From Sporichthyaceae bacterium (GTDB taxonomy: Bacteria > Actinomycetota > Actinomycetes > Sporichthyales > Sporichthyaceae): a stretch of DNA of 32,203 nucleotides. Numbering within the stretch: the first letter of the stretch is position 1; each line of letters opens with the position of its first letter. The translations under genes were made by a program, and so were the position numbers. The stretch spans positions 1 through 32,203 of the forward strand of contig DASXPS010000182.1 of the NCBI GenBank assembly GCA_036493475.1. The letters run 5' to 3'. Shown here piece by piece: positions 1 to 8,785 of this stretch. Under the pieces are notes generated by a model that had not been told where the DNA came from, searched no databases, and worked only from the letters and a program-made list of their open reading frames with translations.

Positions 1-1
1 G

Positions 2-727
2 GCCGCCACCTCACCGCAGAACTGGCTGGGCGGGTTGTTGCGGCTCACCCCGGGTGAGGCCAAACGCCGGGTGCGGGTCGCGGAGGCGTTGACCAACCGC
101 TACCGGGACACCGCCTCGGCCCTCGCCGAGGGACTGGTCGAGGAGGATCAGGCCGCGGTGATCGCCACCCTGATCGACGGACTGCCCGATTGCGCCACCC
201 ACGAGCAGCGCAGCCGGGCCGAGGCGTTCCTGCTGGCGCAGTCCCGGGTGCTGGATGCCGACGGGTTGCGTGGGTTGGGCAAGAAGATGCACGACGTGAT
301 CGACCCCGACGGCACCCTGGAACGCGAGCGCGAGGCCAAGGACAAGCGGGCCGCGCACTTCCGCAACCACGGCGATGGGACCCAGACGTTCAACTGGCGC
401 GACACCGATGAGGTGATGGCCAAGCTCAAGGCCGCCCTCGACCCGTTGGCCGCGCCCCGACCCGCGGAGAACGGTGAGGCGGACCCCGTCCCGCGTCCCG
501 GTGCCAGGCGCACCACCTGATCCCGTGGGAAGAGGGGGGTCTCACGGACCTGGACAACATGGTGTTGCTGTGCGACCACCACCACGACACGATCCACCAC
601 CACGACTGGGAAGCCGAATTCGGCAAAGACGGACACCCCACAAGTGATCCCACCACCATGGATCGATCAGAGCCGAACACCACGGCGCAACCACTACTGG
701 CGCCACCGCCCCTTGAATACTTTTGAA
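2..727 (+). pseudogene. DUF222 / HNH endonuclease remnant, 5' cut by window edge
   Basis: The first frame (from base 2 to about 485) encodes the end of a DUF222 domain, with the family signature LRLTPGEAKRRVRVAEAL near the start and a helical segment continuing to LDPLAAPRPAENGEADP. The frame then runs into TGA at 518-520. From about 490 the HNH half continues in another frame: PASRCQAHHLIPW, then DLDNMVLLCDHHHDTIHHHDW (split here as two pieces of one motif). After about 644 it returns to the first frame with IPPPWIDQSRTPRRNHYW, the usual C-terminal signature. The segment that should join DUF222 to the HNH core, including its first Cys-containing strand, is missing, so this is an internal deletion plus a second frameshift. 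Such genes are multicopy in actinobacteria and often decay. The 3' limit is approximate; the last frame stays open to 892 but overlaps the lipoprotein gene. The family call is firm; loss of function is an inference. Confidence 0.75.
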
Positions 728-761
728 CCAAGTCACGCCGGCCACCTGTTTGGTCAGGTCG

Positions 762-1526
762 TTACCGACGGCGCGCCAGCTCCTCCTTCTCGGCGGCGGC
801 CGCAGCTTCCTCCGGAGTTTCTGCGGGCTGCTTGCCCAACTCCCCTTCGCACCAGCCACCGCCGGTCGCATTGCCCACGAGGTGGCACTTGAACGTCTTG
901 AAGCCGGAGATCGCGAAAGTCTGGCCGGGATCGTCCTCGCCGCCGCGGCACGAGGCGATCTGGCGCGCGTCCCGGTCGATGACCAGCGTGGTTGTCTTGC
1001 CCACGTCGGGAAGGCCGAGCTTCACCTCAGTCGCGACGGTCTTGGTACCGAGGTCGCAGCGGTACTTGGCGATGACGACGTCGGCGCTGGACCCGGGTTG
1101 CAAGTGGAACGGAATCTTGTAGGTACCGCGGAGGTACTGTTTGCCGTTCCCGTTCTCGTCCTCACGCAGGCCCACGGAGTTGCCGCGGTCGTCGAGAAAT
1201 TCCACCGTCGGCCGAGTTTTCAGGATGCAAGTTCCCGGACCGTTATTGGTGAATCGCACAACCAGGGATCGTTCGCCGGTCGCGCCACCGTCGGAATCAT
1301 CCCCGAAGCTCACGTCAACGTCGTTGGGTGCACACGCCGATTCCTTAGCTTGCGCCGTCGCTACGGCGCTCGGTGCATCCGTCGGGGAGGCTGTCGCAGT
1401 TGGGGCAGGGGATGCAGTGGACGCCTGTTGCCCGACTGACTCTGTGGAGCCGGAGCCGCAGGAGGCCAGCGCCGTGATCAACGCAGCGGCCGGGATCAGA
1501 CCTACGACGGTGCGGTTGATGCCCAC
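762..1526 (-). CDS. DUF4232-like lipoprotein
   Basis: This encodes 254 residues starting at GTG (1524-1526), preceded by a GGTGAG ribosome site 8-9 nt upstream. The N-terminus is a lipoprotein signal peptide with lipobox LASC and lipidation at Cys23, followed by a Ser/Thr/Pro/Ala-rich linker to about residue 60. The folded part (about 63-225) carries features of the actinobacterial DUF4232 family: an N-terminal CAPNDVDVSFGD segment, a GATGERSLVVRFTNNGPGTC segment and paired cysteines. The C-terminus is an unusual Glu/Ala-rich helix ending in three arginines. It should sit on the outer face of the membrane, anchored by lipid. No substrate or partner is known to me. It is divergent from the L,D-transpeptidase gene, with about 190 nt between them, suggesting a shared promoter region and possibly a cell-envelope role. 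Confidence 0.7.
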   Translation of the reverse strand: MGINRTVVGLIPAAALITALASCGSGSTESVGQQASTASPAPTATASPTDAPSAVATAQAKESACAPNDVDVSFGDDSDGGATGERSLVVRFTNNGPGTCILKTRPTVEFLDDRGNSVGLREDENGNGKQYLRGTYKIPFHLQPGSSADVVIAKYRCDLGTKTVATEVKLGLPDVGKTTTLVIDRDARQIASCRGGEDDPGQTFAISGFKTFKCHLVGNATGGGWCEGELGKQPAETPEEAAAAAEKEELARRR

Positions 1527-1715
1527 GGGACGCTCTCACCTGATGTGTAGGACTGGGTCGGACCTCGTTGCTAGGTTGCCGGCCCGCGCCGTGACCACGC
1601 GAACGATCGCCGAAAGATCGGTCGAACAGCCGAGGCGCGGCCGCTCGACAAAACGGGTCGCGGTTTCCCCCAAACGGGCTGTTCGTTGTGGGTCGCGCGG
1701 GGTAGTGCCGGTGGG

Positions 1716-2870
1716 GTGATCAACGCATGCCCGCCGCTTGTCTTATTCGCCGTGATTTCCCTACTGCTCAGCGGATGTGCAGGCCGGATGACCGCGACGT
1801 CCGCGGCGGCGAGCGGGCCGCCGGCCATCACCGTCACCCCGCGCGACGGCGCAAAGAACGTGGCGCCGAACCAGAAGGTGACGGTCACGGCCACCGCCGC
1901 ATCACTGAGCGAGGTGCGGGTGACCGACACCGACGGCCATGAGATGGCGGGTGGGCTGGATCCCGGTCACACGATCTGGACCTCGTCGGCACCGGTACGG
2001 GTGGGGGCACGGTACGAGGTGCACGCCTGGGGTGCCGGTGCGGACGGCAAGCAGGTCGAGCAGACCGCATCGTTCGCCACCGAGGACATCAAACACTCGA
2101 GCACCCTGCAGGCCACCACGATCCTGCCGAAGGACGGGGCCACCGTCGGCGTCGCGCAGCCGATCGTCGTCGGTTTCGATCAGCCCGTCGCCGACCGCGC
2201 GCTCGTCCAGGCAGCGCTGAGCGTGCAGACCGCGCCGTACGTGGCCGGCGCCTGGCATTGGATCGACAACCAATTCCTCGACTACCGCCCCGAGCAGTTC
2301 TGGCCGGCCGGGACCAGGGTCACCCTCGACGTGCGCACCGCCGGGATCAAGGCCGGCGACGGCGTCGTCGGCGGGTCGGACCAAACCTCGCACTTCACCG
2401 TCGGCCGCAGCCAGGTGCTGCGGGTGGACACCCGGACGCACAAGCTCGTCGTGGAGCGCGACGGCCGTCAGATCAAGTCCTTCGACGTGTCGACCGGAAA
2501 GCCGGGCTGGGAGACCCGCAACGGCACCGAGGTGATGATGGACAAGGTCGGCAAGAAGCATTGGACGAACGATCAGATCGACGCGCCGGAGAAGTACTCG
2601 CTGCACTCCAAGTACGCCATCCGCATCACCGACAGCGGCGAGTTCGTGCACGACGCCCCGTGGGCCACCGGATCCATCGGCGACGCCAACACCAGCCACG
2701 GCTGCGTCGGGCTCAAGCCCGAGGACGCGAAATGGGTCTGGCAGAACAGTCTGCTCGGTGACCCGGTGGTGATCACCGGTTCGGCCAAGGACGGCCAGGA
2801 CGTCTACAACCGCTACGACGACTGGAACATCCCGTGGTCGACGTGGTCCCGCGGCAACGCCGCCCAATAG
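1716..2870 (+). CDS. L,D-transpeptidase lipoprotein (Ig-like + YkuD)
   Basis: This 384-residue exported enzyme forms 3->3 cross-links in peptidoglycan, or attaches partners to it, from tetrapeptide donors. I chose GTG at 1716 because it gives a compact lipoprotein signal with lipobox LSGC (Cys21); the frame is open upstream to a TTG at 1686. Two bacterial Ig-like modules follow (about residues 35-125 and 130-235), the first opening with a PRDGAKNVAPNQKVTV motif and the second with LPKDGATVGVAQPIVV. The YkuD catalytic domain fills about 238-365. It has an upstream histidine in FVHDAPW (His312) and the catalytic motif SHGCVGL (His328, Cys330). The architecture and length match mycobacterial and other actinobacterial Ldt enzymes such as LdtMt2. 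Assignment to the family is firm; which paralogue it is cannot be told from the sequence. Confidence 0.92.
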   Translation: MINACPPLVLFAVISLLLSGCAGRMTATSAAASGPPAITVTPRDGAKNVAPNQKVTVTATAASLSEVRVTDTDGHEMAGGLDPGHTIWTSSAPVRVGARYEVHAWGAGADGKQVEQTASFATEDIKHSSTLQATTILPKDGATVGVAQPIVVGFDQPVADRALVQAALSVQTAPYVAGAWHWIDNQFLDYRPEQFWPAGTRVTLDVRTAGIKAGDGVVGGSDQTSHFTVGRSQVLRVDTRTHKLVVERDGRQIKSFDVSTGKPGWETRNGTEVMMDKVGKKHWTNDQIDAPEKYSLHSKYAIRITDSGEFVHDAPWATGSIGDANTSHGCVGLKPEDAKWVWQNSLLGDPVVITGSAKDGQDVYNRYDDWNIPWSTWSRGNAAQ

Positions 2871-2923
2871 GCGAGGGCGATGCCGACCAGCAGGCGTGAG
2901 CCGGGCCACACCGCCCGCGGCGC

Positions 2924-2929
2924 TAATCT
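2924..2929 (+). promoter_or_regulatory. -10 box for a leaderless priA/hisA transcript
   Basis: TAATCT ends 6 nt before the ATG at 2936 and no Shine-Dalgarno sequence lies between them. This spacing matches the -10 to start-codon distance of leaderless actinobacterial mRNAs. No convincing -35 is visible. Confidence 0.5.
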
Positions 2930-2935
2930 CGCGGC

Positions 2936-3661
2936 ATGCCGGATCGCCTCGAACTGCTACCCGCCGTTGACGTCGCGGACGGCCAGGCCGTGCGCCTGGT
3001 GCAGGGTGCGGCCGGTTCGGAGACCTCCTACGGCGACCCGATCGCGGCGGCGTTGGCCTGGCAAGCCGCGGGGGCGCAGTGGATCCACCTGGTGGATCTG
3101 GACGCCGCGTTCGGCCGGGGATCGAACCGGGAGTTGCTGCACGAGGTGGTTGCCAAGCTCGACGTGAAGGTCGAGATGAGCGGGGGCATCCGCGACGACG
3201 CGTCGTTGGAGGCGGCGATGGCCACCGGGTGCGCCCGGGTGAACATCGGCACCGCGGCGTTGGAGAACCCCGCGTGGTGCGCCGCGGCGATCGCCAGATG
3301 GGGCGACCGGGTGGCCGTCGGGTTGGACGTACGCGGCACCACGCTGGCGGCTCGCGGCTGGACCAAGGAGGGCGGCGACATCTGGGAGGTGCTCGCCCGC
3401 CTGGACGCCGAGGGCTGTGCCCGTTACGTGGTCACCGACGTGACCAAGGACGGCACGCTGCGCGGGCCGAACCTGGACCTGCTGCGCGAGGTGTGCGCCC
3501 GCACCGACCGTCCGGTGGTGGCCTCCGGTGGTGTGTCCAGCCTGGACGACCTGCGCGCCATCGCGTCGCTGGTGCCGCTGGGTGTGGAGGGCGCCATCGT
3601 CGGCAAAGCCCTGTACGCCCGCGCGTTCACCCTCCAGGAGGCACTGGCCGCGGTGTCCTGA
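2936..3661 (+). CDS. priA: PriA: bifunctional HisA/TrpF isomerase
   Basis: This 241-residue (beta-alpha)8 barrel catalyses the Amadori rearrangement of ProFAR to PRFAR in histidine synthesis. In actinobacterial PriA enzymes it also converts phosphoribosylanthranilate to CdRP in tryptophan synthesis. Visible signatures are [18 protein letters not shown] at the N-terminus with catalytic Asp12, the substrate loop [22 protein letters not shown], the phosphate-binding SGGIRDD, GLDVRG (Asp131), and [10 protein letters not shown] (Asp172, the likely second acid/base). A second phosphate site is ASGGVSS. The PriA subtype is inferred from these actinobacterial motifs and from the absence of trpF in the trp cluster downstream. 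The gene appears to be leaderless. It is followed convergently, after 26 nt, by the giant repeat protein, so it is cut off from hisF. Confidence 0.93.
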   Translation: MPDRLELLPAVDVADGQAVRLVQGAAGSETSYGDPIAAALAWQAAGAQWIHLVDLDAAFGRGSNRELLHEVVAKLDVKVEMSGGIRDDASLEAAMATGCARVNIGTAALENPAWCAAAIARWGDRVAVGLDVRGTTLAARGWTKEGGDIWEVLARLDAEGCARYVVTDVTKDGTLRGPNLDLLREVCARTDRPVVASGGVSSLDDLRAIASLVPLGVEGAIVGKALYARAFTLQEALAAVS

Positions 3662-3687
3662 GCGAACCCCGCGGCCAGTAAGTCACC

Positions 3688-6600
3688 TCACCCGCCGTAG
3701 AAGGCGTAACCGTTGGTGGCCACGGCGCCACCGGCCAGGGTGCTGAACGAGCCGAACAGCCCGACCAACCCGGACGGCAGGGTCGTGATCGCGTAGACCC
3801 GAGCGTTCGGGTCGGGGTTGAACAGGTCGGCCGTCCCGTCGTCGGTGGACAACTGTGCCGCGTACGCTCGGGCCGCGCCGCCGATCATGGTGAAGTCGCC
3901 ACCGGCGAACACCTTCGTCCCCAGCAGCGCGAGGGTACGAACGAGGTCGTTTGCCTGCGGGTCCCAGCCGGTGAAGGTGCCGGTGCCGCGGTCGATCCCG
4001 GCTCCATTCAAGCAGGGCGAGCCGGCGGCGCTGGTGAACTTCCCGCCGACGAACACCGTCGTGGAGTCCAGGGCGAGGGCGTACACCGGCCCATTCGTGC
4101 CCTGCGGGTTCCACCCGGTGTCGGTGCCCGAGCCGGTGGCGATCGCGGCCAGGTTCGTGTGCGAGGTCGTACCGACCTTGGTGAACTCACCACCGATGTA
4201 GACGGTGCTGCTGTCCACGGCGATGGCCCGCACGATGGTGCCGGTGACATTCGGGTTCCATGAGGTCACCGCCCCGGTGTTGTCCACCGCGGCCAGGTTG
4301 TTGCGGGTCGACGTGCCGACCTGGCCGAACGCGCCGCCGACGTAGATGGTGCTGCCGGCCACCTGCAACGCGTGCACCTTGCCGTCGGTGCCCGGGTTCC
4401 AGGTGGTCAGTGCGGCGGTGGTGGTGTCGAACGCAGCGAGGCTCTTGCGAGCAGTCGCGCCGGAGTTCGCGAAGTCACCACCGGCGTAGAGCACGCCGCC
4501 GGCCGTGGCCAGTGCCCGCACCGCACCGTCGGTGCCGGACGGCGCCCACGTGGTGAACGTGCCGTCCTGCTTCAGTTCGGCGATGTGGTTGCGGGTGGTG
4601 CCGCCGAGGACCTGGTAGTCACCGCCGACGTAGATCGACGGCGTCCCGGGGGACGGGGCGAACCGCGCCAGGGAGCGCACGGTCTGCCCGGCGTTCGGGT
4701 CCCAGTTGTTCACCGAGGGTGCGGTCGCGCTCGGCGCGGTGATGTGGGCCAGGCGGTGCCGGACGGTGCCGCCGATCGAGGTGAAGCTGCCGCCCAGATA
4801 CACCCCGGAGTCGGCGACCAGGATGGACAGCACCTGACCGTTGTCCACCTGCGGCTTCCACTGCGTGTTCGGGCTGCTGGTCACCGCGGTACCGGCGCCA
4901 TTGTCCTTGTTGGTGCGCACGCCGCTGACCGTCGTGGTGGCGATGCCGTACTCCACCAAACCCTTCAAACCGGTGGTGGCCGGATTGGTCAGCGCGGTGA
5001 AGTTGCCCGCCAGATAGACCTGGTTGGTCAGCAGGGGATAGGAGATCGCCGTGACCGGGCCATTGGGACCGGGGTTCCAGCCGCCGATGACCGGGTTGAT
5101 GTTCGGCACGGTGCCCAGCGCGAACGCTGCGGCGTTGGACCTGGCCACACCGGTGGTGCTGCCCGGCAGATACACCGTGTCGAAGGTGCCGCCGACGATC
5201 AGCTCCGGGAAGAGCACGGTGGCCACGTTCCAGGCCAGCGCCTTGACCTCCGGGTTGGAGCAGGTGGCTCCGCCGCAGTCCACGCCACCGGGGTTGTTGC
5301 TCGCGCTGAGTGCCAGCGGAGTGTTGGCGGTCTGCGCTTGGGCGAGGGTCACCGTGGCCAACCGCGGTGCCGACGTCGCGCCCAGATGGGTGAACGCGCC
5401 GCCGACGAAGAAATTGACCGCCGAGGTGGTGGTGGCGGCCACCGTCGAGTCGTCCACGATCGCGTTGACCGCCCCGTCGAGTTGGTCGCCGGGCGCCGAG
5501 GGCAGGCCGGTGGGGTCGAGGAACATCAGGTTCTGCACGGCGCCGTCGGCGAACGCGCCACCCACGGCCAGGATGTCGACGTTGCTGGTCCCGTCCGGGA
5601 GCTTGACGCTGCGCTTGAGGTAGTCCAGCGCCCGCACCTCACCGGTCAACCCCGAACGGCAGTAGCTGTTGTCCAGCGTGCCGTCGAACTTGATGTGCGC
5701 GATGGCCTTGCAGGCCAGGCCAACCGCCCCGGTGAAGCTGCCGCCGAGGAAGTAGCCCCCGGCGGTGTCCGGGGCCACCGCGTTCACCGTGCCACCGGAC
5801 ACCAGCCCGGCGAGCGAGGCGGTCAGCGGCGTCGGTGCGGTCGGGGTGGCGGGCACCGCGCCGCCGCCACCGACCCGCGGGCCGACGGTGTCGAAGTCAC
5901 CGCCGATGTAGGTGCCGTTGGTGCTGGGCGTGCCGGCGAACACCGGGCCATCGGGGATCAGGTTCGGCAGCACCGGCAGCAATGCGTTGGCCAGCACGAC
6001 CCCGGTCACCGGGGTGGTCTGCGTGTCCTGCCCGTCCAGGTTGGACGCGGTGATCACGACGTTCAGCGTGGAACCGATGTCGCCATGGCCGACGGTGTAC
6101 GTCGCCGCGGTGGCACCACCGATCGGGTCGCAGTGCTGGCCCGAGCTGTCGCAACGCTGCCACTGGTAGCTGAAGCCGGCGGCGTCGGCGTACTTCCAGT
6201 CGTTGAGGTCAAGGGCGGTGTTCAGCCGGTCGCCCTCGAACACGGTCTGACCGGTGGCCGCGGTCACGCCGCTGTACACCTGCGGCAGGGTGGTGTTCTG
6301 CGGGGCCGGCGGGATGAACCAACCGGCGCTGAGTGCGACACCGGCCACCGGGTTGAGGTTGTGCGCAGTGACCCGCACCTTGAGCTGGTGGTCGATGTCG
6401 GCATTCCCGGTCGTGTAGCTGGTGCCGGTGGCACCGCTGATCGGGACGCATCCGGTGAGGTCCACCGGCTCAACCTCGGGGCAGCGGAACCACTGTCGGT
6501 CGTAGCTGTCCACGCCGTTGTCCCAGGTGCCGTCGTTCTCGGTGAGCTGCTTCCCGGAGCCGTGCAAACCGGCGATTATCGGCAGGGCAATGTTGACCGG

Positions 6601-8598
6601 TGCCGGCGGCGGGGTGACCTTGTTGGTCAGCGGGGAGACGCCGGGGGTACTGCCGTCCGGGTTGCTGCCGTTCACCGTGTAGCGCAGCTGCGTGTTCAGG
6701 TCGGCCGGAGTCACCTTGTAGGTGGTTGTGGTCGCGCCGTAAATCTCGAAACAGGACGCGGCGCCGAAGGCGCAGCGCTGCCACTGGCGGGCGAGGGTCG
6801 GGGTGTTCGGCGCGCCGGGCGTCCAGGTGCCATCCACACCGGTCAGCGTCACGCCTTGGTACGCGTTGCCGCTGATGGACGGAGCAGCGGTGTTGACCGG
6901 CTTGAACACGCAGAAGTACGAGGAGAGCGGCAGCGCGCCCTTGCTGACGGTGGTGCCGTCCGGGCAGGTGATGGTGCCGGACTTGGCGGTGACCGGCGGG
7001 GTATTACCGGTGCCCTGCCAGGTGGCGCTGCGGGCGAAGGACTTGAACCCGGCGGGCAAGGTGCCCTTCAGGCCGATGGTGGCCAGGCACCCAGTGGCCG
7101 CGATGTTGGCGGTGTCCACCCACACGTGGCCGGGCGTGTCCGACTTGGCGGTGGGATCGAAGCCGAGGTACATCCGCTGGCCGGTCAGGTGTGCCTCGGG
7201 CAGCAGCGCGAGTGCCGGGCAGGTGGTGGAGGCGGGGTTGAGGCCGGTCTGGTCCACCTGCACCGGCTCGGAGGCCAGCAGGTGCATCGAGCCGCCTTCG
7301 GTGGCCGAGGCGGTCGCGAATTCGTTGCTGCAGAAGCCCTTGGCCGAGGTGCAGTACTCGAACGAGATGGCCCCCGGCGTCTGGGCGATGCCACCCACCG
7401 GGGTGCCGCCGAGCGCCGTGGTGTAGGCGAAGTGGTCGGAGCGGCCGATCGAGGAGTAGTTGTACTGCGTGCCGTTGCCGCTGGTGCCGCCCGGCGTGCT
7501 GGTAGCGAAGTGATAACTGATCGGTGCCTTGGTGGAGGAGAGCCGGTAGCTGGCGAGGCCCAGCAAGGAACTGACCTGATCGAACGTGGTGCCCGCCTTG
7601 AACAGGGTCGTGTCGACCGTGGTGTCGGTCGCCGTGGAGGAGGTGATGTAGCTGGCCGGGGCCTTGCTGGTCTTCGTCTCATAGCCGACATTGATCGCGT
7701 TGCTGAGGAACTGGCCCTGCACGTCCAACGGCAGCGTCCCGGTGAACGGAAGCCGCGCGATCTGCTGGGACAACGTCGACTGGGCGATGGCGCTGGTGTT
7801 GATGTTCACGTTGAACAGCGCGCAGACGTCCTCGCCGGTGTGGCCGTCGACGTCGAGGAAGGTCGGCAGGCCGAGGAAGCCGGGGGTGTCCCGCACCACC
7901 GGGGCCCCGCCGCCCGGCGGGTAGTAGGTGGTGTGCCAGTTCATCTTCAGCAACGACAGCAGGGTCTGCGCCAGCGTGAGGTAGGGGGCCAGAGCGGCCG
8001 CGCCACCGGGCAGGGTGAACGGGGTCAGCAGCTTGGTGAAGGCGTTGGTGTAGAAGGTCTGCAGCGCGTTGGAGATGCCCGCGTCGAGTTGCGCCAGCGT
8101 GGGCGCCAGCGGCCCGAAGATCGCCGGGTTCAGTTTTCCGATGTCGGGCAGGATCGCGGTCAGCGCACCGAGCGTCGAGCAGGTGGGCGTGGACACCCGC
8201 GAGGCCAGGGTGAGCGCCTGGGTCAGGCCGACGCCGGCCAGCGAGCCAAGCTCGGCGGTCGCGGCGCCCTGCAGGGCGGTCAGCGCACCGGCCGGGTCGC
8301 TGGGTGCGCCCTGGACGATGGTAGTGACCGTGCCCGCGAAGGTCTGCGCGTTCGCGGTCAGCGCGGCGACGGCGGCCTGCGCGGCGGCGAGGCTGTCCTG
8401 GACGTTTTTCGCGTTGCGGTTGATGGCGTCGGTGAGCGGTCCGGTGATGTGGTCATCGGCGTGCGCCGAACCGACCAACCCCAGCGGCTGCAGCAGACCG
8501 CTCACCATCAGCACCGCGCTGCCCAGAGCGATGGCGAGGCGCCGCCGACGGCGCCGCGGAGCGGGTTTCCCGGTTTGCGGGTTTTCGTGACGCGCCAT
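3688..8598 (-). CDS. Giant secreted Ig-like / propeller-repeat protein
   Basis: This 1636-residue protein starts at ATG (8596-8598) with a GAGGGG ribosome site 7 nt upstream. An Arg-rich n-region (R15-R20), a hydrophobic core and an AHA site after about residue 47 form a signal peptide. Residues 50-565 are Ala/Thr/Ser-rich and I recognise no domain there. About 569-890 hold three tandem Ig-like modules, each with a WQRC- or WFRC-type strand and a GAT..TY motif. About 890-1636 contain 14 copies of a blade-like repeat with core VYVGGDFTxVGGTxRxxLAA followed by a WNP motif. This resembles delta-60/DUF5122-type beta-propellers, and 14 blades would fit two seven-bladed propellers (inference). There is no LPXTG motif and no C-terminal membrane anchor, so it is secreted or held non-covalently. 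It splits priA from hisF. Function is unknown; adhesion or carbohydrate binding is possible. Confidence 0.8.
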   Translation of the reverse strand: MARHENPQTGKPAPRRRRRRLAIALGSAVLMVSGLLQPLGLVGSAHADDHITGPLTDAINRNAKNVQDSLAAAQAAVAALTANAQTFAGTVTTIVQGAPSDPAGALTALQGAATAELGSLAGVGLTQALTLASRVSTPTCSTLGALTAILPDIGKLNPAIFGPLAPTLAQLDAGISNALQTFYTNAFTKLLTPFTLPGGAAALAPYLTLAQTLLSLLKMNWHTTYYPPGGGAPVVRDTPGFLGLPTFLDVDGHTGEDVCALFNVNINTSAIAQSTLSQQIARLPFTGTLPLDVQGQFLSNAINVGYETKTSKAPASYITSSTATDTTVDTTLFKAGTTFDQVSSLLGLASYRLSSTKAPISYHFATSTPGGTSGNGTQYNYSSIGRSDHFAYTTALGGTPVGGIAQTPGAISFEYCTSAKGFCSNEFATASATEGGSMHLLASEPVQVDQTGLNPASTTCPALALLPEAHLTGQRMYLGFDPTAKSDTPGHVWVDTANIAATGCLATIGLKGTLPAGFKSFARSATWQGTGNTPPVTAKSGTITCPDGTTVSKGALPLSSYFCVFKPVNTAAPSISGNAYQGVTLTGVDGTWTPGAPNTPTLARQWQRCAFGAASCFEIYGATTTTYKVTPADLNTQLRYTVNGSNPDGSTPGVSPLTNKVTPPPAPVNIALPIIAGLHGSGKQLTENDGTWDNGVDSYDRQWFRCPEVEPVDLTGCVPISGATGTSYTTGNADIDHQLKVRVTAHNLNPVAGVALSAGWFIPPAPQNTTLPQVYSGVTAATGQTVFEGDRLNTALDLNDWKYADAAGFSYQWQRCDSSGQHCDPIGGATAATYTVGHGDIGSTLNVVITASNLDGQDTQTTPVTGVVLANALLPVLPNLIPDGPVFAGTPSTNGTYIGGDFDTVGPRVGGGGAVPATPTAPTPLTASLAGLVSGGTVNAVAPDTAGGYFLGGSFTGAVGLACKAIAHIKFDGTLDNSYCRSGLTGEVRALDYLKRSVKLPDGTSNVDILAVGGAFADGAVQNLMFLDPTGLPSAPGDQLDGAVNAIVDDSTVAATTTSAVNFFVGGAFTHLGATSAPRLATVTLAQAQTANTPLALSASNNPGGVDCGGATCSNPEVKALAWNVATVLFPELIVGGTFDTVYLPGSTTGVARSNAAAFALGTVPNINPVIGGWNPGPNGPVTAISYPLLTNQVYLAGNFTALTNPATTGLKGLVEYGIATTTVSGVRTNKDNGAGTAVTSSPNTQWKPQVDNGQVLSILVADSGVYLGGSFTSIGGTVRHRLAHITAPSATAPSVNNWDPNAGQTVRSLARFAPSPGTPSIYVGGDYQVLGGTTRNHIAELKQDGTFTTWAPSGTDGAVRALATAGGVLYAGGDFANSGATARKSLAAFDTTTAALTTWNPGTDGKVHALQVAGSTIYVGGAFGQVGTSTRNNLAAVDNTGAVTSWNPNVTGTIVRAIAVDSSTVYIGGEFTKVGTTSHTNLAAIATGSGTDTGWNPQGTNGPVYALALDSTTVFVGGKFTSAAGSPCLNGAGIDRGTGTFTGWDPQANDLVRTLALLGTKVFAGGDFTMIGGAARAYAAQLSTDDGTADLFNPDPNARVYAITTLPSGLVGLFGSFSTLAGGAVATNGYAFYGG

Positions 8599-8617
8599 CA
8601 GGAACCCCTCAGCGAAT

Positions 8618-8636
8618 GGCCGGCATAGTGCCGGCC
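8618..8636. promoter_or_regulatory. Perfect 8-bp inverted repeat upstream of the giant gene
   Basis: GGCCGGCA-TAG-TGCCGGCC is a perfect dyad centred about 29 nt before the start of the giant secreted protein. It could be an operator overlapping the promoter or a hairpin in the 5' leader. No regulator can be named. Confidence 0.4.
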
Positions 8637-8727
8637 GCGGAAGGGTAGGCCTGCTCCCGGGGAACTCCTAGGAAGTTCACCCGATCCAGCGACCCGAACC
8701 GGACCAGAAGCCGCACAAGCCGCTCGG

Positions 8728-8733
8728 TAGGCT
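8728..8733 (+). promoter_or_regulatory. -10 box upstream of hisF
   Basis: TAGGCT ends 7 nt before the ATG of the short ORF at 8741 and about 48 nt before hisF. Transcription would start at or next to that ATG, giving a leaderless message. Confidence 0.45.
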
Positions 8734-8740
8734 GAGGGCA

Positions 8741-8785
8741 ATGTCCCGTCGATGCGTATCCGCCCTGGTCGAGAGGTATTTGTGA
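8741..8785 (+). CDS. Possible 14-residue leader peptide of hisF
   Basis: The ORF encodes [14 protein letters not shown] and stops at TGA 8783-8785, overlapping the hisF GTG (8782-8784). It has no ribosome site, but a TAGGCT -10 box lies 7 nt before its ATG, so it could be read from a leaderless mRNA and deliver ribosomes to hisF by termination-reinitiation. It has no histidine codons, so classical His attenuation is unlikely. Its existence as a translated peptide is an inference from layout alone. Confidence 0.35.
   Translation: MSRRCVSALVERYL

Noticed and set aside
1600-1690. CGATC...GATCG and repeated AAACGGG in the divergent lipoprotein/Ldt gap
   Set aside because: These are too short and too common at this base composition to call an operator.
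4372-8628. A 1418-residue open frame on the plus strand opposite the giant protein
   Set aside because: It is the antisense shadow of the repeat gene: Arg/Gly/Val-rich with no domain or ribosome site, while the minus strand has a signal peptide and regular repeats.
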